Under the pieces are notes generated by a model. It did not search any database. It was not told the origin of the DNA and saw only the letters and a list, made by a program, of their open reading frames with translations. The position numbers and the translations under genes are program-made. A DNA stretch of 64,000 nucleotides from Polyangiaceae bacterium (GTDB lineage Bacteria > Myxococcota_A > Polyangia > Polyangiales > Polyangiaceae): the NCBI GenBank assembly GCA_020633205.1, contig JACKEB010000014.1, positions 62,001 through 126,000 on the forward strand. The letters are read 5' to 3'. Below, in pieces: positions 1-7,804 of the stretch; positions within the stretch are counted from its first letter, which is position 1; each line of letters opens with the position of its first letter.

Positions 1-602
1 TGGCGCGCGTACGAGTCGTATGCGAAACCGTCATCCAAGGAGCGGCGGTCTGAGTCGCAGGCCGTGGCGCCGCACGTCTGCCGGTTGATGACGTAGGCGG
101 TGTTGCCCATCCAGGCCGGCTCTTCCACGCTAGACGCTGATGCCACGGGGAAATGATAGTTGACGCCGAAGTCCGAGTCCCAGGCGTGGCAGCCGTAGAC
201 ATCGCTGCTCTCGAACCAAAGCTCCAGATCACCTGCACCAGGCAACACGAAGCTCGCGTCGATCGCGCCCGGGTAGCTCTCGAAGCCAGCGACCTGAAGG
301 GTTTGAACGTCCCCGCCGTCCAGGCGCCAGTGCGCGAGCACCGAGTACGCCGGTTGTCCGTACTTGTAGCTCGTGCATGGAGTGCGGCTCGCGTCGTAGC
401 TGATCCGCACTCGACCGCCGGCCTCGAGGGGGGCGCTGATGGCCTCCGAATAGTCGGCGCTGAAGGTCAGGACGGCGTCCGCACCGCTGCCTTCGTCCAC
501 CGCCGCTCCACGGCTTTCCACTGCCTCAGGAGCAGAGGAGCACCCGATGAGGGCCAGGAGCAATGCGGGAAAACTCAAACAAAACTTGTGGTTATGCTGC
601 AT
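1..602 (-). CDS. DUF6209-like secreted lipoprotein, 3' end cut by window edge
   Basis: The reverse strand from an ATG at 602 stays open to the window edge (200 codons). It starts with a lipoprotein signal, MQHNHKFCLSFPALLALIGC, with the lipobox LIGC giving a lipidated cysteine at residue 20. The mature part carries a pattern I associate with DUF6209: LTFSADYSEAISAPLEAGG, then RTPC, then a C-terminal block with LELWFES, GCHAWDSDFG and NYHF. That family is common in myxobacteria and has no assigned function. It is expected to sit on the inner leaflet of the outer membrane or the cell surface. It is transcribed divergently from the gene at 740. The C terminus is missing. The family call is from remembered consensus, so moderate to good confidence; the lipoprotein call is firm. 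Confidence 0.8.
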   Translation of the reverse strand, partial: MQHNHKFCLSFPALLLALIGCSSAPEAVESRGAAVDEGSGADAVLTFSADYSEAISAPLEAGGRVRISYDASRTPCTSYKYGQPAYSVLAHWRLDGGDVQTLQVAGFESYPGAIDASFVLPGAGDLELWFESSDVYGCHAWDSDFGVNYHFPVASASSVEEPAWMGNTAYVINRQTCGATACDSDRRSLDDGFAYDSYAR

Positions 603-739
603 GCGGGTCGCCCTGAGAGTCACAAGTCCAGTAGTGACTCAGATAGGAGTTACTAGTGTGGTAGCGCATCCCACCCACTCGGGTCAAGCGGACCAAAGGG
701 GGAGCATGGGCTGGGCTCAAGGGTTACCCTCCGCCGCGC

Positions 740-1627
740 ATGAGCCCCGAGCTCAAAGTACCCCTCAGCGTTGGAACCGTCCTGATCAGTATCGGGATCG
801 GTGGCCTCGTCGTGTGGGCGGCGATCCGCGAGCGCGAAGCTTCCTTGCGTTGCACGCCAGGATTGGTCGCCAAAGGCCCGCGTTGCTGTGGGGAAGGTCA
901 GCGCCTCCTCGGGGATACGTGCATGGACGCCCCAACGGATTGTCCTGGGAACATGCAACGCATCTCGCGGGCGGTGCGCGTCGGGTGTGTGGTGCCGGTT
1001 GAGCGCGTAGAGATCGCGGGCGGCAGGCTCGAGCTCGGTCCCAGTGACTGGGAAGCCCAGGGTGTCGTCGACGCTCGGGTGATCGAGGTGCCTGCCTTTG
1101 CGATCGACGCGTACGAGGTGACCGCCCAGCGCTGGAACGGCTGTGTGGCTCGCGGTGGCTGCAAGGGCAAGCTCGACGAGGAACCCGGGCGCCCAGTGAC
1201 GGATCTCACACCGACTCAGGCGGGTGACCTTTGTCGAGCCGATGGTGGCAGGCTACCGAGCAGCGACGAGTGGTTGTTTGCTGCTGCAGGCGTTCAGGCA
1301 AGAAAGTTTCCCTGGGGCAACACTGGGCTGGTGTGTCGACGGGCGGTTTTTGGCAGGGTGACGGGGCCGTGCGGCACGAATGCGCGTGGACCAGAGCTGA
1401 GCGGGACGATGCCAGACGGTGCTACCCCTGACGGCGTGTTCGACCTCTCTGGCAACGTCGCGGAGTGGACTCGTGAGGCGGACGGCTCCTACGTCGCCCG
1501 CGGCGGGTCGTACCGCTCTCGGGGTGCGGCTGAGCTCAAGAGCTGGTCCCTCGAGCGCCTGGAGGATACGGGCTCACCGGAGGGTTTCCGAGCTCCCCAC
1601 ATTGGCTTTCGGTGTGTGTATCCCTGA
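740..1627 (+). CDS. SUMF1/EgtB/PvdO-type (FGE-sulfatase domain) protein with N-terminal membrane anchor
   Basis: The 295-residue protein has one hydrophobic segment at about residues 8-28, a short Cys-rich link, and a formylglycine-generating-enzyme-like fold from about residue 95 to the end. Seen motifs are IDAYEVTAQRW, DLCRADGGRLPSSDEWLFAA, FPWGNT, FDLSGNVAEWTRE, ARGGSYRS and the closing GFRCVYP, all typical of the family. Known members oxidise a sulfatase cysteine or build ergothioneine and pyoverdine, but many myxobacterial members look non-catalytic and act as carbohydrate- or protein-binding modules. I see no clear pair of copper-binding cysteines in the core, so enzymatic activity is doubtful. 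No strong Shine-Dalgarno is visible before this ATG. It stands alone between two lipoprotein genes. Confidence 0.85.
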   Translation: MSPELKVPLSVGTVLISIGIGGLVVWAAIREREASLRCTPGLVAKGPRCCGEGQRLLGDTCMDAPTDCPGNMQRISRAVRVGCVVPVERVEIAGGRLELGPSDWEAQGVVDARVIEVPAFAIDAYEVTAQRWNGCVARGGCKGKLDEEPGRPVTDLTPTQAGDLCRADGGRLPSSDEWLFAAAGVQARKFPWGNTGLVCRRAVFGRVTGPCGTNARGPELSGTMPDGATPDGVFDLSGNVAEWTREADGSYVARGGSYRSRGAAELKSWSLERLEDTGSPEGFRAPHIGFRCVYP

Positions 1628-1843
1628 GCTGGAACGCCTGCTCCGGAACACTGCTCTTCGGGTTGCGCGATATCGCACGCCGTCCGGTTTCACTGCGATG
1701 ACGATAGTTTAGGCTCAAACTATCGACCAATCCCATCCGGGAAAGGGTCGGCCTCCGCGGGGCTCTGACCCTCGACGCGGTTTTGTGCGAAGCTCCCGCC
1801 GGGCGCCGGAAAGGTGGCGGACGCCCGAAGCGTAGGAGGGGTC

Positions 1844-3988
1844 GTGACACGTCTAGGCTTGGGGGCAGCGATCGCGGTCGCGTTGGTGGTGCAAGGTTGT
1901 GGGGGCTCCGATTCCGGGGGGTTGGGCTTTGGCGGGAGCGCTGGGGCTGCTGGGGCGGCAGGCGCCGCGGGGGCGGCCGGGAACGCTGGCAACGGCGGTA
2001 GCGCGGCTAGCGGCGGCAGTGCAGGCAGCGCTGGTTCGGGAGGCAATGCGGGGACGGCTGGTGTCGCTGGCACCGGTGGCAGCGGCCCGACCAACTGCAG
2101 CAACAGCCTCGACTGCGTGAATGCCTCCGGGAACCGCAACATCTGCGACCCAGTCACTCAGCTCTGTGTGCAGTGTGTGGCGCCAGAAGACTGCCCGGAA
2201 AACAACGACTGCCTGCTGAACCAGTGCGTGCCGTTCACCCCTTGCGTGAACTCCCTCGACTGTCCCAACGGTCAAGTCTGTGATCCGGCCTCGAGCCGTT
2301 GCGTGCAGTGCGTCGAGACCGCCGACTGTAGCGAGGGGGAACTGTGTGCAGGCGGTAAGTGCAGGCCCGGCTGCGACTCCGACAACGATTGCACGCCCCT
2401 CGGTCTGTTGTGTGATCGCGCTGCGGGCTACTGCGTGGAGTGCACCAAGAACGCTGACTGCGCAGAGGACCACTACTGCTCGCTTGGGGAGTGCCTGGCC
2501 GACGTGTGCTCAGCCGGTTACGAGCGATGCCAGGGCGGCGGCATCACGACCTGCTCGGACACCGGCGACAGCTGGTTGCCAGTGGTCGACTGCCCCGGCA
2601 GCACCACCTGTGTTCAGGCGGGTGCGATGGCGACCTGCGATGCTTGGGTGTGTGAGCCCGGGGTCACCGCATGCGATTCCGCGGGGGAAAAGCTGGAAGA
2701 GTGCGCTGCTGACGGCTTGTCAGTCGCGAAATCGACCGACTGCACGGCGACGGGCCAAGTGTGCGCGGACGATCAATGCAAGTCGCTGGTCTGCGTCCCG
2801 AATCAGTACTCTTGTTCCGGCAACGAGTATCGTCACTGTAACGCGGACGGCCTGGACTACACCGTCGAGCAACTGTGCACGACCACCCAGTACTGCGATG
2901 TGGCGACGGGTTGCGAAGATCAGCTGTGCACGCCGAACCAACCGACCTGCGAAGGCGACCGTGCCACTACCTGCAACGCGACGGGCTCAGGAACGAATCC
3001 GGGAGGAACCAACTGCGCCGCCACTGGCAAGGTCTGCTCTGGTGGCTCGTGCGTGACCTGTTCACCGACGACCACTGACGCTGAGCCCCTGCCTCTCGAC
3101 ATGTACCTGATGCTGGATGCGACCGGCAGCATGAGTGGGGGCACCTGCACTGCGACGTCCGGCGGTAGCGGCCGCTGGTGCGCGCAGATCAAGGGTGTCT
3201 ACGACTTCGCGAACACCAGCAACAACGCCGGGATTGGCGTCGCGCTCAACTTCTGGGGTCTATCGAGCGCGTGCACTGCGGTTGGGGCACCGGCGGTACC
3301 TTATGGTGTGTTGCCGACCAACCTGACTCCCATCCTGAACGCGCTGAATACCACGACCCCGAACGGCTCCTCCAACACCGAGGCGGCGATTCGCGGTGTG
3401 ATCGACTACACGGCGGCGAACACGCACACGGGGCGCAACATGGTTGCCGTGTTGTTCAGTGACGCGTTCACTCCCAACACCTGTGAACTCAGTAACACGG
3501 TGCTCGCGGGCTTGGTGAAGACGCACTACGAGGCTACGCAGATCCCCATCTACTGGGGCGGCATCGATCCATTCGATGCCCAGGACATCACCGACGTGGA
3601 GACCGTGTTGGCGGACAGCGGTGTGTCACCCCACAGCAACTTCTGCTCCACGTTGGATACGCCGCCGTGCATCGAGTACGACGCATCGGGAGCGACGCCA
3701 GCGCGCTTCGAAGGCATCTTGAACGAGGTCGCGAGGGTTGAGCGCTTGTGCGAGTACAAGTACCCGAACGGGGTGAGCCCAGCGCGGCTCTCGCTCACGT
3801 ACCAAGCCTCTGGCGTCAGCTCGACCAACGTCGTCAAGCTGCCGTCCAAGGCGCAGTGCGGCAGCGCACCGGCGTACTACCTGGACGACGCCACCAGCCC
3901 GACGTCGATCACGCTGTGTCCTGAGTTCTGCACCAATGTGCGTCAGGCCACGAGCCCCAAGGTGCAGACGGTCGCTGCCTGCAACTAG
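1844..3988 (+). CDS. Cys-rich lipoprotein with C-terminal von Willebrand factor A domain
   Basis: I place the start at the GTG at 1844 because AGGAGG lies about six bases upstream and the encoded MTRLGLGAAIAVALVVQGC is a lipoprotein signal; the frame is open back to 1814 without such a site. The 714-residue protein then has a Gly/Ala/Ser-rich spacer (about residues 25-82), a long cysteine-rich region of repeated CVNSLDC/CDPxxxxCVQC type units (about 85-410), and a vWA domain with the metal-site motif DATGSMS at about 425. Its vWA half keeps paired cysteines. Family knowledge suggests an extracellular, disulfide-bonded adhesion or binding protein. Partner and ligand are unknown. Confidence 0.88.
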   Translation: MTRLGLGAAIAVALVVQGCGGSDSGGLGFGGSAGAAGAAGAAGAAGNAGNGGSAASGGSAGSAGSGGNAGTAGVAGTGGSGPTNCSNSLDCVNASGNRNICDPVTQLCVQCVAPEDCPENNDCLLNQCVPFTPCVNSLDCPNGQVCDPASSRCVQCVETADCSEGELCAGGKCRPGCDSDNDCTPLGLLCDRAAGYCVECTKNADCAEDHYCSLGECLADVCSAGYERCQGGGITTCSDTGDSWLPVVDCPGSTTCVQAGAMATCDAWVCEPGVTACDSAGEKLEECAADGLSVAKSTDCTATGQVCADDQCKSLVCVPNQYSCSGNEYRHCNADGLDYTVEQLCTTTQYCDVATGCEDQLCTPNQPTCEGDRATTCNATGSGTNPGGTNCAATGKVCSGGSCVTCSPTTTDAEPLPLDMYLMLDATGSMSGGTCTATSGGSGRWCAQIKGVYDFANTSNNAGIGVALNFWGLSSACTAVGAPAVPYGVLPTNLTPILNALNTTTPNGSSNTEAAIRGVIDYTAANTHTGRNMVAVLFSDAFTPNTCELSNTVLAGLVKTHYEATQIPIYWGGIDPFDAQDITDVETVLADSGVSPHSNFCSTLDTPPCIEYDASGATPARFEGILNEVARVERLCEYKYPNGVSPARLSLTYQASGVSSTNVVKLPSKAQCGSAPAYYLDDATSPTSITLCPEFCTNVRQATSPKVQTVAACN

Positions 3989-4009
3989 CGGTTCCGTGAG
4001 GTAATGAAA

Positions 4010-4897
4010 TCAGGCGCCGGTGTACGCCGGGTCCCCTGGGGAGCGATAGCGATCCAGGGGGCTGCGCTGAGCGTCGCTCCCGAAGTACCAGCCGCTGCCG
4101 CCTGGCTCGCCGAACAGCAGGTGGATTGAAGCCCGGGAGCCTTCCTTCGGAGTCTTCATGCCCATCGCTGCGGGATCCATGCCGCGCGCCTTGGCGTGGG
4201 GGAGGGTGAGGTCCGTTGCGATGTAGCCTGGCGTACACGCGTTGATCGTGCGCCGTGGGTACTCCCGGGCGAGGCTCATCGTGTAGAGGTTGAGGAGCGC
4301 CTTCGAGAGACCGTAGGCGTTACCCTCACCCAAACCCGCACCCGCGAAGTCGCCGCCCGCTGCCCTGACGTCCAGTGCCTCTTTCATCAGCGCTTCCACT
4401 GTCTGCCAAGTTGCGCCGGGATTGGTGAACTCCGCTTGCCGAGCTTCGCTGCAACCCGAGACGAACATCGGTCCCGAGGCGGACGAGACGTTGACTATGC
4501 GTCCGTCTTCCACAAGCAGCGGCAAGAACGCATCAATCACTCGCTTGGGCCCTCGGGTGTTCACGTCGAGGATGGTGGCGAGGTCAGCGCTCCCAAGTCC
4601 GATGCCTGCGTTGTTGACGATCCCCGAGAGCGGAGCCGGAGTCCGACCGTAGCGCTGCGCCACATGCTCCGCAGCCGCGGCTACGGAAGCGTCGTCCGCC
4701 ACATCCAAACCCAACACTTCGATGCGTTCTGCCCAGCCACTCCGCTCGGCGCTGAGTTCCGCTTTTGCAGCTTCTCCGCGTTCCTTGGAGCGCGAACCAA
4801 GGAAAACGAAGCACTCTGGGTCACGTTCCAGGGCCGCGGCCACGGTGGCCTGTCCGATGCCCTTGTTCGCTCCCGTTATCAGCACTCGACGCGTCAT
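4010..4897 (-). CDS. Short-chain dehydrogenase/reductase, carbonyl-reductase-like
   Basis: This 295-residue protein is a classical SDR with a Rossmann fold. The cofactor loop TGANKGIG is at residues 9-16, NNAG at 95-98, the catalytic serine in NVSSASG at about 138-139, and the YxxxK pair is Y195/K199 in AYGLSKALLN. The 45-residue insertion between the serine and tyrosine elements, and the wording of the N terminus, resemble animal CBR1-type carbonyl reductases. The reaction is therefore probably NADPH-dependent reduction of a carbonyl, with unknown substrate, in the cytoplasm. It is on the minus strand, converging with the vWA lipoprotein gene 21 bases away, and is separated by 125 bases from the next minus-strand gene, so it may be transcribed from the end of that operon or alone. 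Confidence 0.9.
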   Translation of the reverse strand: MTRRVLITGANKGIGQATVAAALERDPECFVFLGSRSKERGEAAKAELSAERSGWAERIEVLGLDVADDASVAAAAEHVAQRYGRTPAPLSGIVNNAGIGLGSADLATILDVNTRGPKRVIDAFLPLLVEDGRIVNVSSASGPMFVSGCSEARQAEFTNPGATWQTVEALMKEALDVRAAGGDFAGAGLGEGNAYGLSKALLNLYTMSLAREYPRRTINACTPGYIATDLTLPHAKARGMDPAAMGMKTPKEGSRASIHLLFGEPGGSGWYFGSDAQRSPLDRYRSPGDPAYTGA

Positions 4898-5022
4898 GAG
4901 CTGGGAGCCTAACGCGATTGGCTCGCAGCGGAACCCCCCCTTCCTCAGGTGCTTGGGGCCCAGGAGCTACCCTCGGCGTTGCCGTCAGAGTTGCGGGCGT
5001 CCGGTATATTGCCGCGCGGATC

Positions 5023-6000
5023 TTACTTGAAGGGAAGCTTGGTCAGGTCCACGTTGCCGCCAGACAGCACGACACCCACCCGGCGGAGCCCAAGCGCCCG
5101 AAACTGCTCGCTCAACACGACCGCCACGGGGACGGCAGCACTGGGTTCGATGATCAGCTTCATGCGCTCCCAAACCGTCCGCATGGCATCCACTATTTGA
5201 TCGTCCGTGACGGTAAACACCGCTTCGACCAGTTCGTCGATGACCGGCCAGGTGAGCTCCCCTACATTGGTCAGCAGCCCATCGGCGATGGTGTTCACGC
5301 GTTCGTTGGCGAGTCGTTTGCCAGCTGCCTTGCTGCGCGCGGTGTCGTCAGCGCCGCTCGGCTCCGCGCCGAACATACGGATCCCTGGGGATACATGCTT
5401 CGCCGCGACGCTGCAGCCACTCAAGAGGCCTCCACCACCCACCGGAGTGATGATCGCGTCGAGATCCGATATCTGCTCGAGGAGCTCCCAGGCGGCGGTG
5501 CCTTGGCCGGCCATCACGTATGGGGAGTCGAACGGCGCCACGAAGTGCGCGCCGGTCTCGGAGCAGACGCGCATGGCTCCCGCAGCGCGCGCGCTTACCG
5601 TGGGCTCGCACTCATAGACTCGCGCGCCATAGCCCGCCACAGCGGCACGCTTGCTCTTGGGTGCGGTGATGGGCATCACCACATGACAAGGAATGCCGCG
5701 TTCCCTCGCGGCCAAGGCCAATGCTTGAGCGTGATTGCCGCTCGAGTGGGTGACGACGCCGTGGCGCGCCTCTTCGTCGCTCAAAGCGAGCACCGCATTC
5801 ATTGCCCCGCGGATTTTGAAGGCACCGACCCGTTGCAGGTTCTCGCACTTGAAGAAGAGCTTGCACTCGTCTCCGCGGTGTCCCTTTGCGAGGCGATCGA
5901 GAGTGCTTGAAGTGAGCACCGGCGTGCGATGCACGCGGCCCTCGATGCGTGCCCGTGCTGCCTCGATATCGGAGAATGCGATGGCGTAGCCCATACTCAT
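5023..6000 (-). CDS. PLP-dependent threonine/serine ammonia-lyase (threonine dehydratase-like or serine racemase-like)
   Basis: The 325-residue protein is a fold-type II PLP enzyme. The PLP lysine is K62 in GAFKIRGA, the substrate loop is SSGNHAQA (86-93), and the glycine-rich phosphate loop is GGGGLLSG (188-195). It ends with LSGGNVDL and has no C-terminal ACT or regulatory domain, so it resembles catabolic threonine dehydratase (TdcB) or serine racemase rather than feedback-regulated IlvA. Expected reactions are deamination of threonine to 2-oxobutanoate or of serine to pyruvate, or serine racemisation; the sequence alone does not separate these. Its ATG overlaps the stop of the upstream thioesterase gene by four bases (ATGA), so it is the last gene of a three-gene operon. 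Confidence 0.9.
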   Translation of the reverse strand: MSMGYAIAFSDIEAARARIEGRVHRTPVLTSSTLDRLAKGHRGDECKLFFKCENLQRVGAFKIRGAMNAVLALSDEEARHGVVTHSSGNHAQALALAARERGIPCHVVMPITAPKSKRAAVAGYGARVYECEPTVSARAAGAMRVCSETGAHFVAPFDSPYVMAGQGTAAWELLEQISDLDAIITPVGGGGLLSGCSVAAKHVSPGIRMFGAEPSGADDTARSKAAGKRLANERVNTIADGLLTNVGELTWPVIDELVEAVFTVTDDQIVDAMRTVWERMKLIIEPSAAVPVAVVLSEQFRALGLRRVGVVLSGGNVDLTKLPFK

Positions 6001-6452
6001 TCGCGAGGTTCGACGAGAAAGTGCGCGTTCGCCGAGGCGACCGGCTTTTCACGATCCGATTGGTAGGCGATGGCGCGCACATTGACGACACGCCGGCCGT
6101 GTTTGGTGATCACCCCATGGCAGAAGGTGTCTTCTGGCTTTGCGGAGCGCAGGTAGTCGATGGTGAGGTTGATGGTCTTCGGCAGCACCAGGGTGTCCGC
6201 TTGCCAGAGCACCTGAAAGATCGACGTCGACTCCAAGAGCGCGCCGATGGTGCCTCCGTGGAGGGCCGGCACAGCGGGGTTACCCACGAGGTGCTCAGAA
6301 AAGCCTAAGACGCCGATCAATTCGCCGTCACGCAGCTCCATCCTCACCCCCAAAAAATTCGCGTAGGGAATGGCGGCGACTAGTCCGGCGAAATCGGACT
6401 GCTCCCGCGCGCGGTTCACCAGATCCGCGAGGCAAGGCTGTTCGGCGCTCAT
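5997..6452 (-). CDS. PaaI-family hotdog thioesterase (second of a tandem pair)
   Basis: The 151-residue protein has the single-hotdog PaaI pattern: a helix ending IPYANFLGVRMEL, then HLVGNPAVPALHGGTIGALLE with the HGG motif at 65-67, and the strand INLTIDYLRSAK. Such enzymes hydrolyse acyl-CoA thioesters in the cytoplasm as tetramers. It is sandwiched between another PaaI-like gene and the threonine dehydratase-like gene with four-base ATGA overlaps on both sides, which implies translational coupling. The two thioesterases share clear features (AKHLVGNP/SEHLVGNP, HGG, DYL) and probably arose by duplication or form a hetero-oligomer. Substrate is unknown. Confidence 0.88.
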   Translation of the reverse strand: MSAEQPCLADLVNRAREQSDFAGLVAAIPYANFLGVRMELRDGELIGVLGFSEHLVGNPAVPALHGGTIGALLESTSIFQVLWQADTLVLPKTINLTIDYLRSAKPEDTFCHGVITKHGRRVVNVRAIAYQSDREKPVASANAHFLVEPRE

Positions 6453-6919
6453 GATTGCTTGCCCTTCTTGGGTCCAAAGTGTTCGTCGAACAGCATGAAG
6501 GCGCCCGCTGCATGAGCGATGGGGTCGTCTTCGTTTCCGTGATGAGCGATGCCGCGCACGAAGGCGACACTACGCGTGACCTTGTAGCACTCAGCGCGAG
6601 CGATCACGTCGAGCTCCGGCGTGGCTGGCTTCAGGTAATCGATGCGTAAGTCGAGGGTGGCGATGCGGCCAGGCTTGCGCCGCTTGATGAACACCGACGC
6701 GCCACAGGTGGCGTCCATCAGGCTGGTGATCGCGCCGCCGTGCAGCACGCCGCTCTCAGGATTGCCCACGAGGTGCTTGGCGTAGGGCAAGCGAATCATG
6801 GCGATGCCCGGCGCGTGTCCCATGAACTCCAGCTGCAGGGCCTTGTTGTGGGGGATCCACTGATCGAAGACCTGACGAAAGCGCTCCAGGGCTTCGTCTT
6901 CGGAGGGGCGATCGGCCAT
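6449..6919 (-). CDS. PaaI-family hotdog thioesterase (first of a tandem pair)
   Basis: I start this gene at the ATG at 6919 (MADRPSEDEALERF, 156 residues). The frame is open further upstream to 7189, but that part has no domain-like sequence and would overlap the promoter region of the divergent gene at 7188. The hotdog pattern is clear: AKHLVGNPESGVLHGGAITSLMD with HGG at 60-62, followed by LDLRIDYLKPA. The likely activity is acyl-CoA hydrolysis. It is the first gene of the minus-strand operon and overlaps the next thioesterase by ATGA. No strong Shine-Dalgarno is seen before 6919, so the exact start is less certain than the family. Confidence 0.86.
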   Translation of the reverse strand: MADRPSEDEALERFRQVFDQWIPHNKALQLEFMGHAPGIAMIRLPYAKHLVGNPESGVLHGGAITSLMDATCGASVFIKRRKPGRIATLDLRIDYLKPATPELDVIARAECYKVTRSVAFVRGIAHHGNEDDPIAHAAGAFMLFDEHFGPKKGKQS

Positions 6920-7187
6920 CGTGCTGGTGCTAGCAGCGTTCGTGAGGGAAGGGCACGGCCGAGGCCAATGCAGCGCAATTCCTTGGAAGTTTGGCGTGTG
7001 GGGGGGAGGCGGCACCGCACTCCAGAGCAACAAAAGACAAAAAAGACAGGTACCGCTTAACGGTGTCGGCTGCTCAGGCATCGCTTCCGAACCGTGTCCG
7101 AGTGTCGAGTGCGCGCCGATTCTGGTCTGAGCTCGCGGGTACGGCTTTGGGGCTGAGGGCTCAGCTACCCGCCGTTCAGGAGAAACC

Positions 7188-7691
7188 ATGCGTTACGTGA
7201 AGACTCTCGCCACCGCTCTCGTGCTGTCCCTCGCCGCGGCTCCCGCCTTGGCCGCCGTGACCCCGGGAGCACCCGTTGGCCAAGCGGCGAAGCCAGCCGC
7301 CAAGAAGGGTAAAGGTGGCGGAAAGGCCAAGCGCTTCGAGCGCGCCGGCATTTCCAAAGAGAAAATGGAGAAGATCAAGGCCGTGATTCAGAAGAACAAG
7401 GCCAAGCACAAGGCGATCCGCGAAGAGATGAAGAAGAATCGCCAGGCGCTCAAGAAGCTCCTCGATGCTGACAGCAACGATCAGGCCGCCTATAAGAAGG
7501 CGCTCCAAGGCATCGACGCCGCGCAGAAGAAGCAGCAGGCACTGCGTGAGAGTGAGAAGAAAGAGATCGCGAAGATCCTTACCCCAAAGGAAATGGCGAA
7601 GCTCCTGGGCGCCCGGCGCGGGATGCGTGGCGGTAAAGGCGGTCGACGCGGTGGTGGCGGTCCTCGCGGTAACGGCGACTTCGACGGCTGA
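7188..7691 (+). CDS. Periplasmic Spy/CpxP-like Lys/Arg-rich protein
   Basis: The ATG at 7188 follows AGGAGA at a good distance. The 167-residue product has a Sec signal peptide with probable cleavage after APALA (residue 22). The mature protein is basic and helical, with KEKMEKIKAVIQKNKAKHKAIREEMKKNRQ-like heptads and a late LTPKEMAKLL motif, which resembles the LTxxQ segment of Spy/CpxP/ZraP periplasmic chaperones and metal-stress sensors. It ends in a Gly/Arg-rich tail of about 25 residues. Spy-like proteins protect unfolded envelope proteins; that role here is inferred. It is divergent from the thioesterase operon and followed by a hairpin at 7733-7750. Confidence 0.7.
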   Translation: MRYVKTLATALVLSLAAAPALAAVTPGAPVGQAAKPAAKKGKGGGKAKRFERAGISKEKMEKIKAVIQKNKAKHKAIREEMKKNRQALKKLLDADSNDQAAYKKALQGIDAAQKKQQALRESEKKEIAKILTPKEMAKLLGARRGMRGGKGGRRGGGGPRGNGDFDG

Positions 7692-7732
7692 ACCCTGACC
7701 CCGCCGTCAGCAATGCTGCGAGAGTGAGCAAT

Positions 7733-7750
7733 GCGGGCCTCGGGGCCCGC
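7733..7750 (+). terminator. GC-rich hairpin after the Spy-like gene
   Basis: GCGGGCC pairs with GGCCCGC around a four-base loop, 41 bases after the Spy-like stop codon. No T-run follows, so it may be a weak terminator or an RNA-stabilising hairpin. Confidence 0.4.
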
Positions 7751-7804
7751 GCACGATTTGGTCATCCGCACTGTCCTGTGTCGAGCTAACCTAGCGATCT
7801 GCCC

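Noticed and set aside
4918..5910. Long open frame of 330 codons on the plus strand
   Set aside because: It lies opposite the threonine dehydratase-like gene, which has all PLP motifs. The plus-strand product shows no domain.
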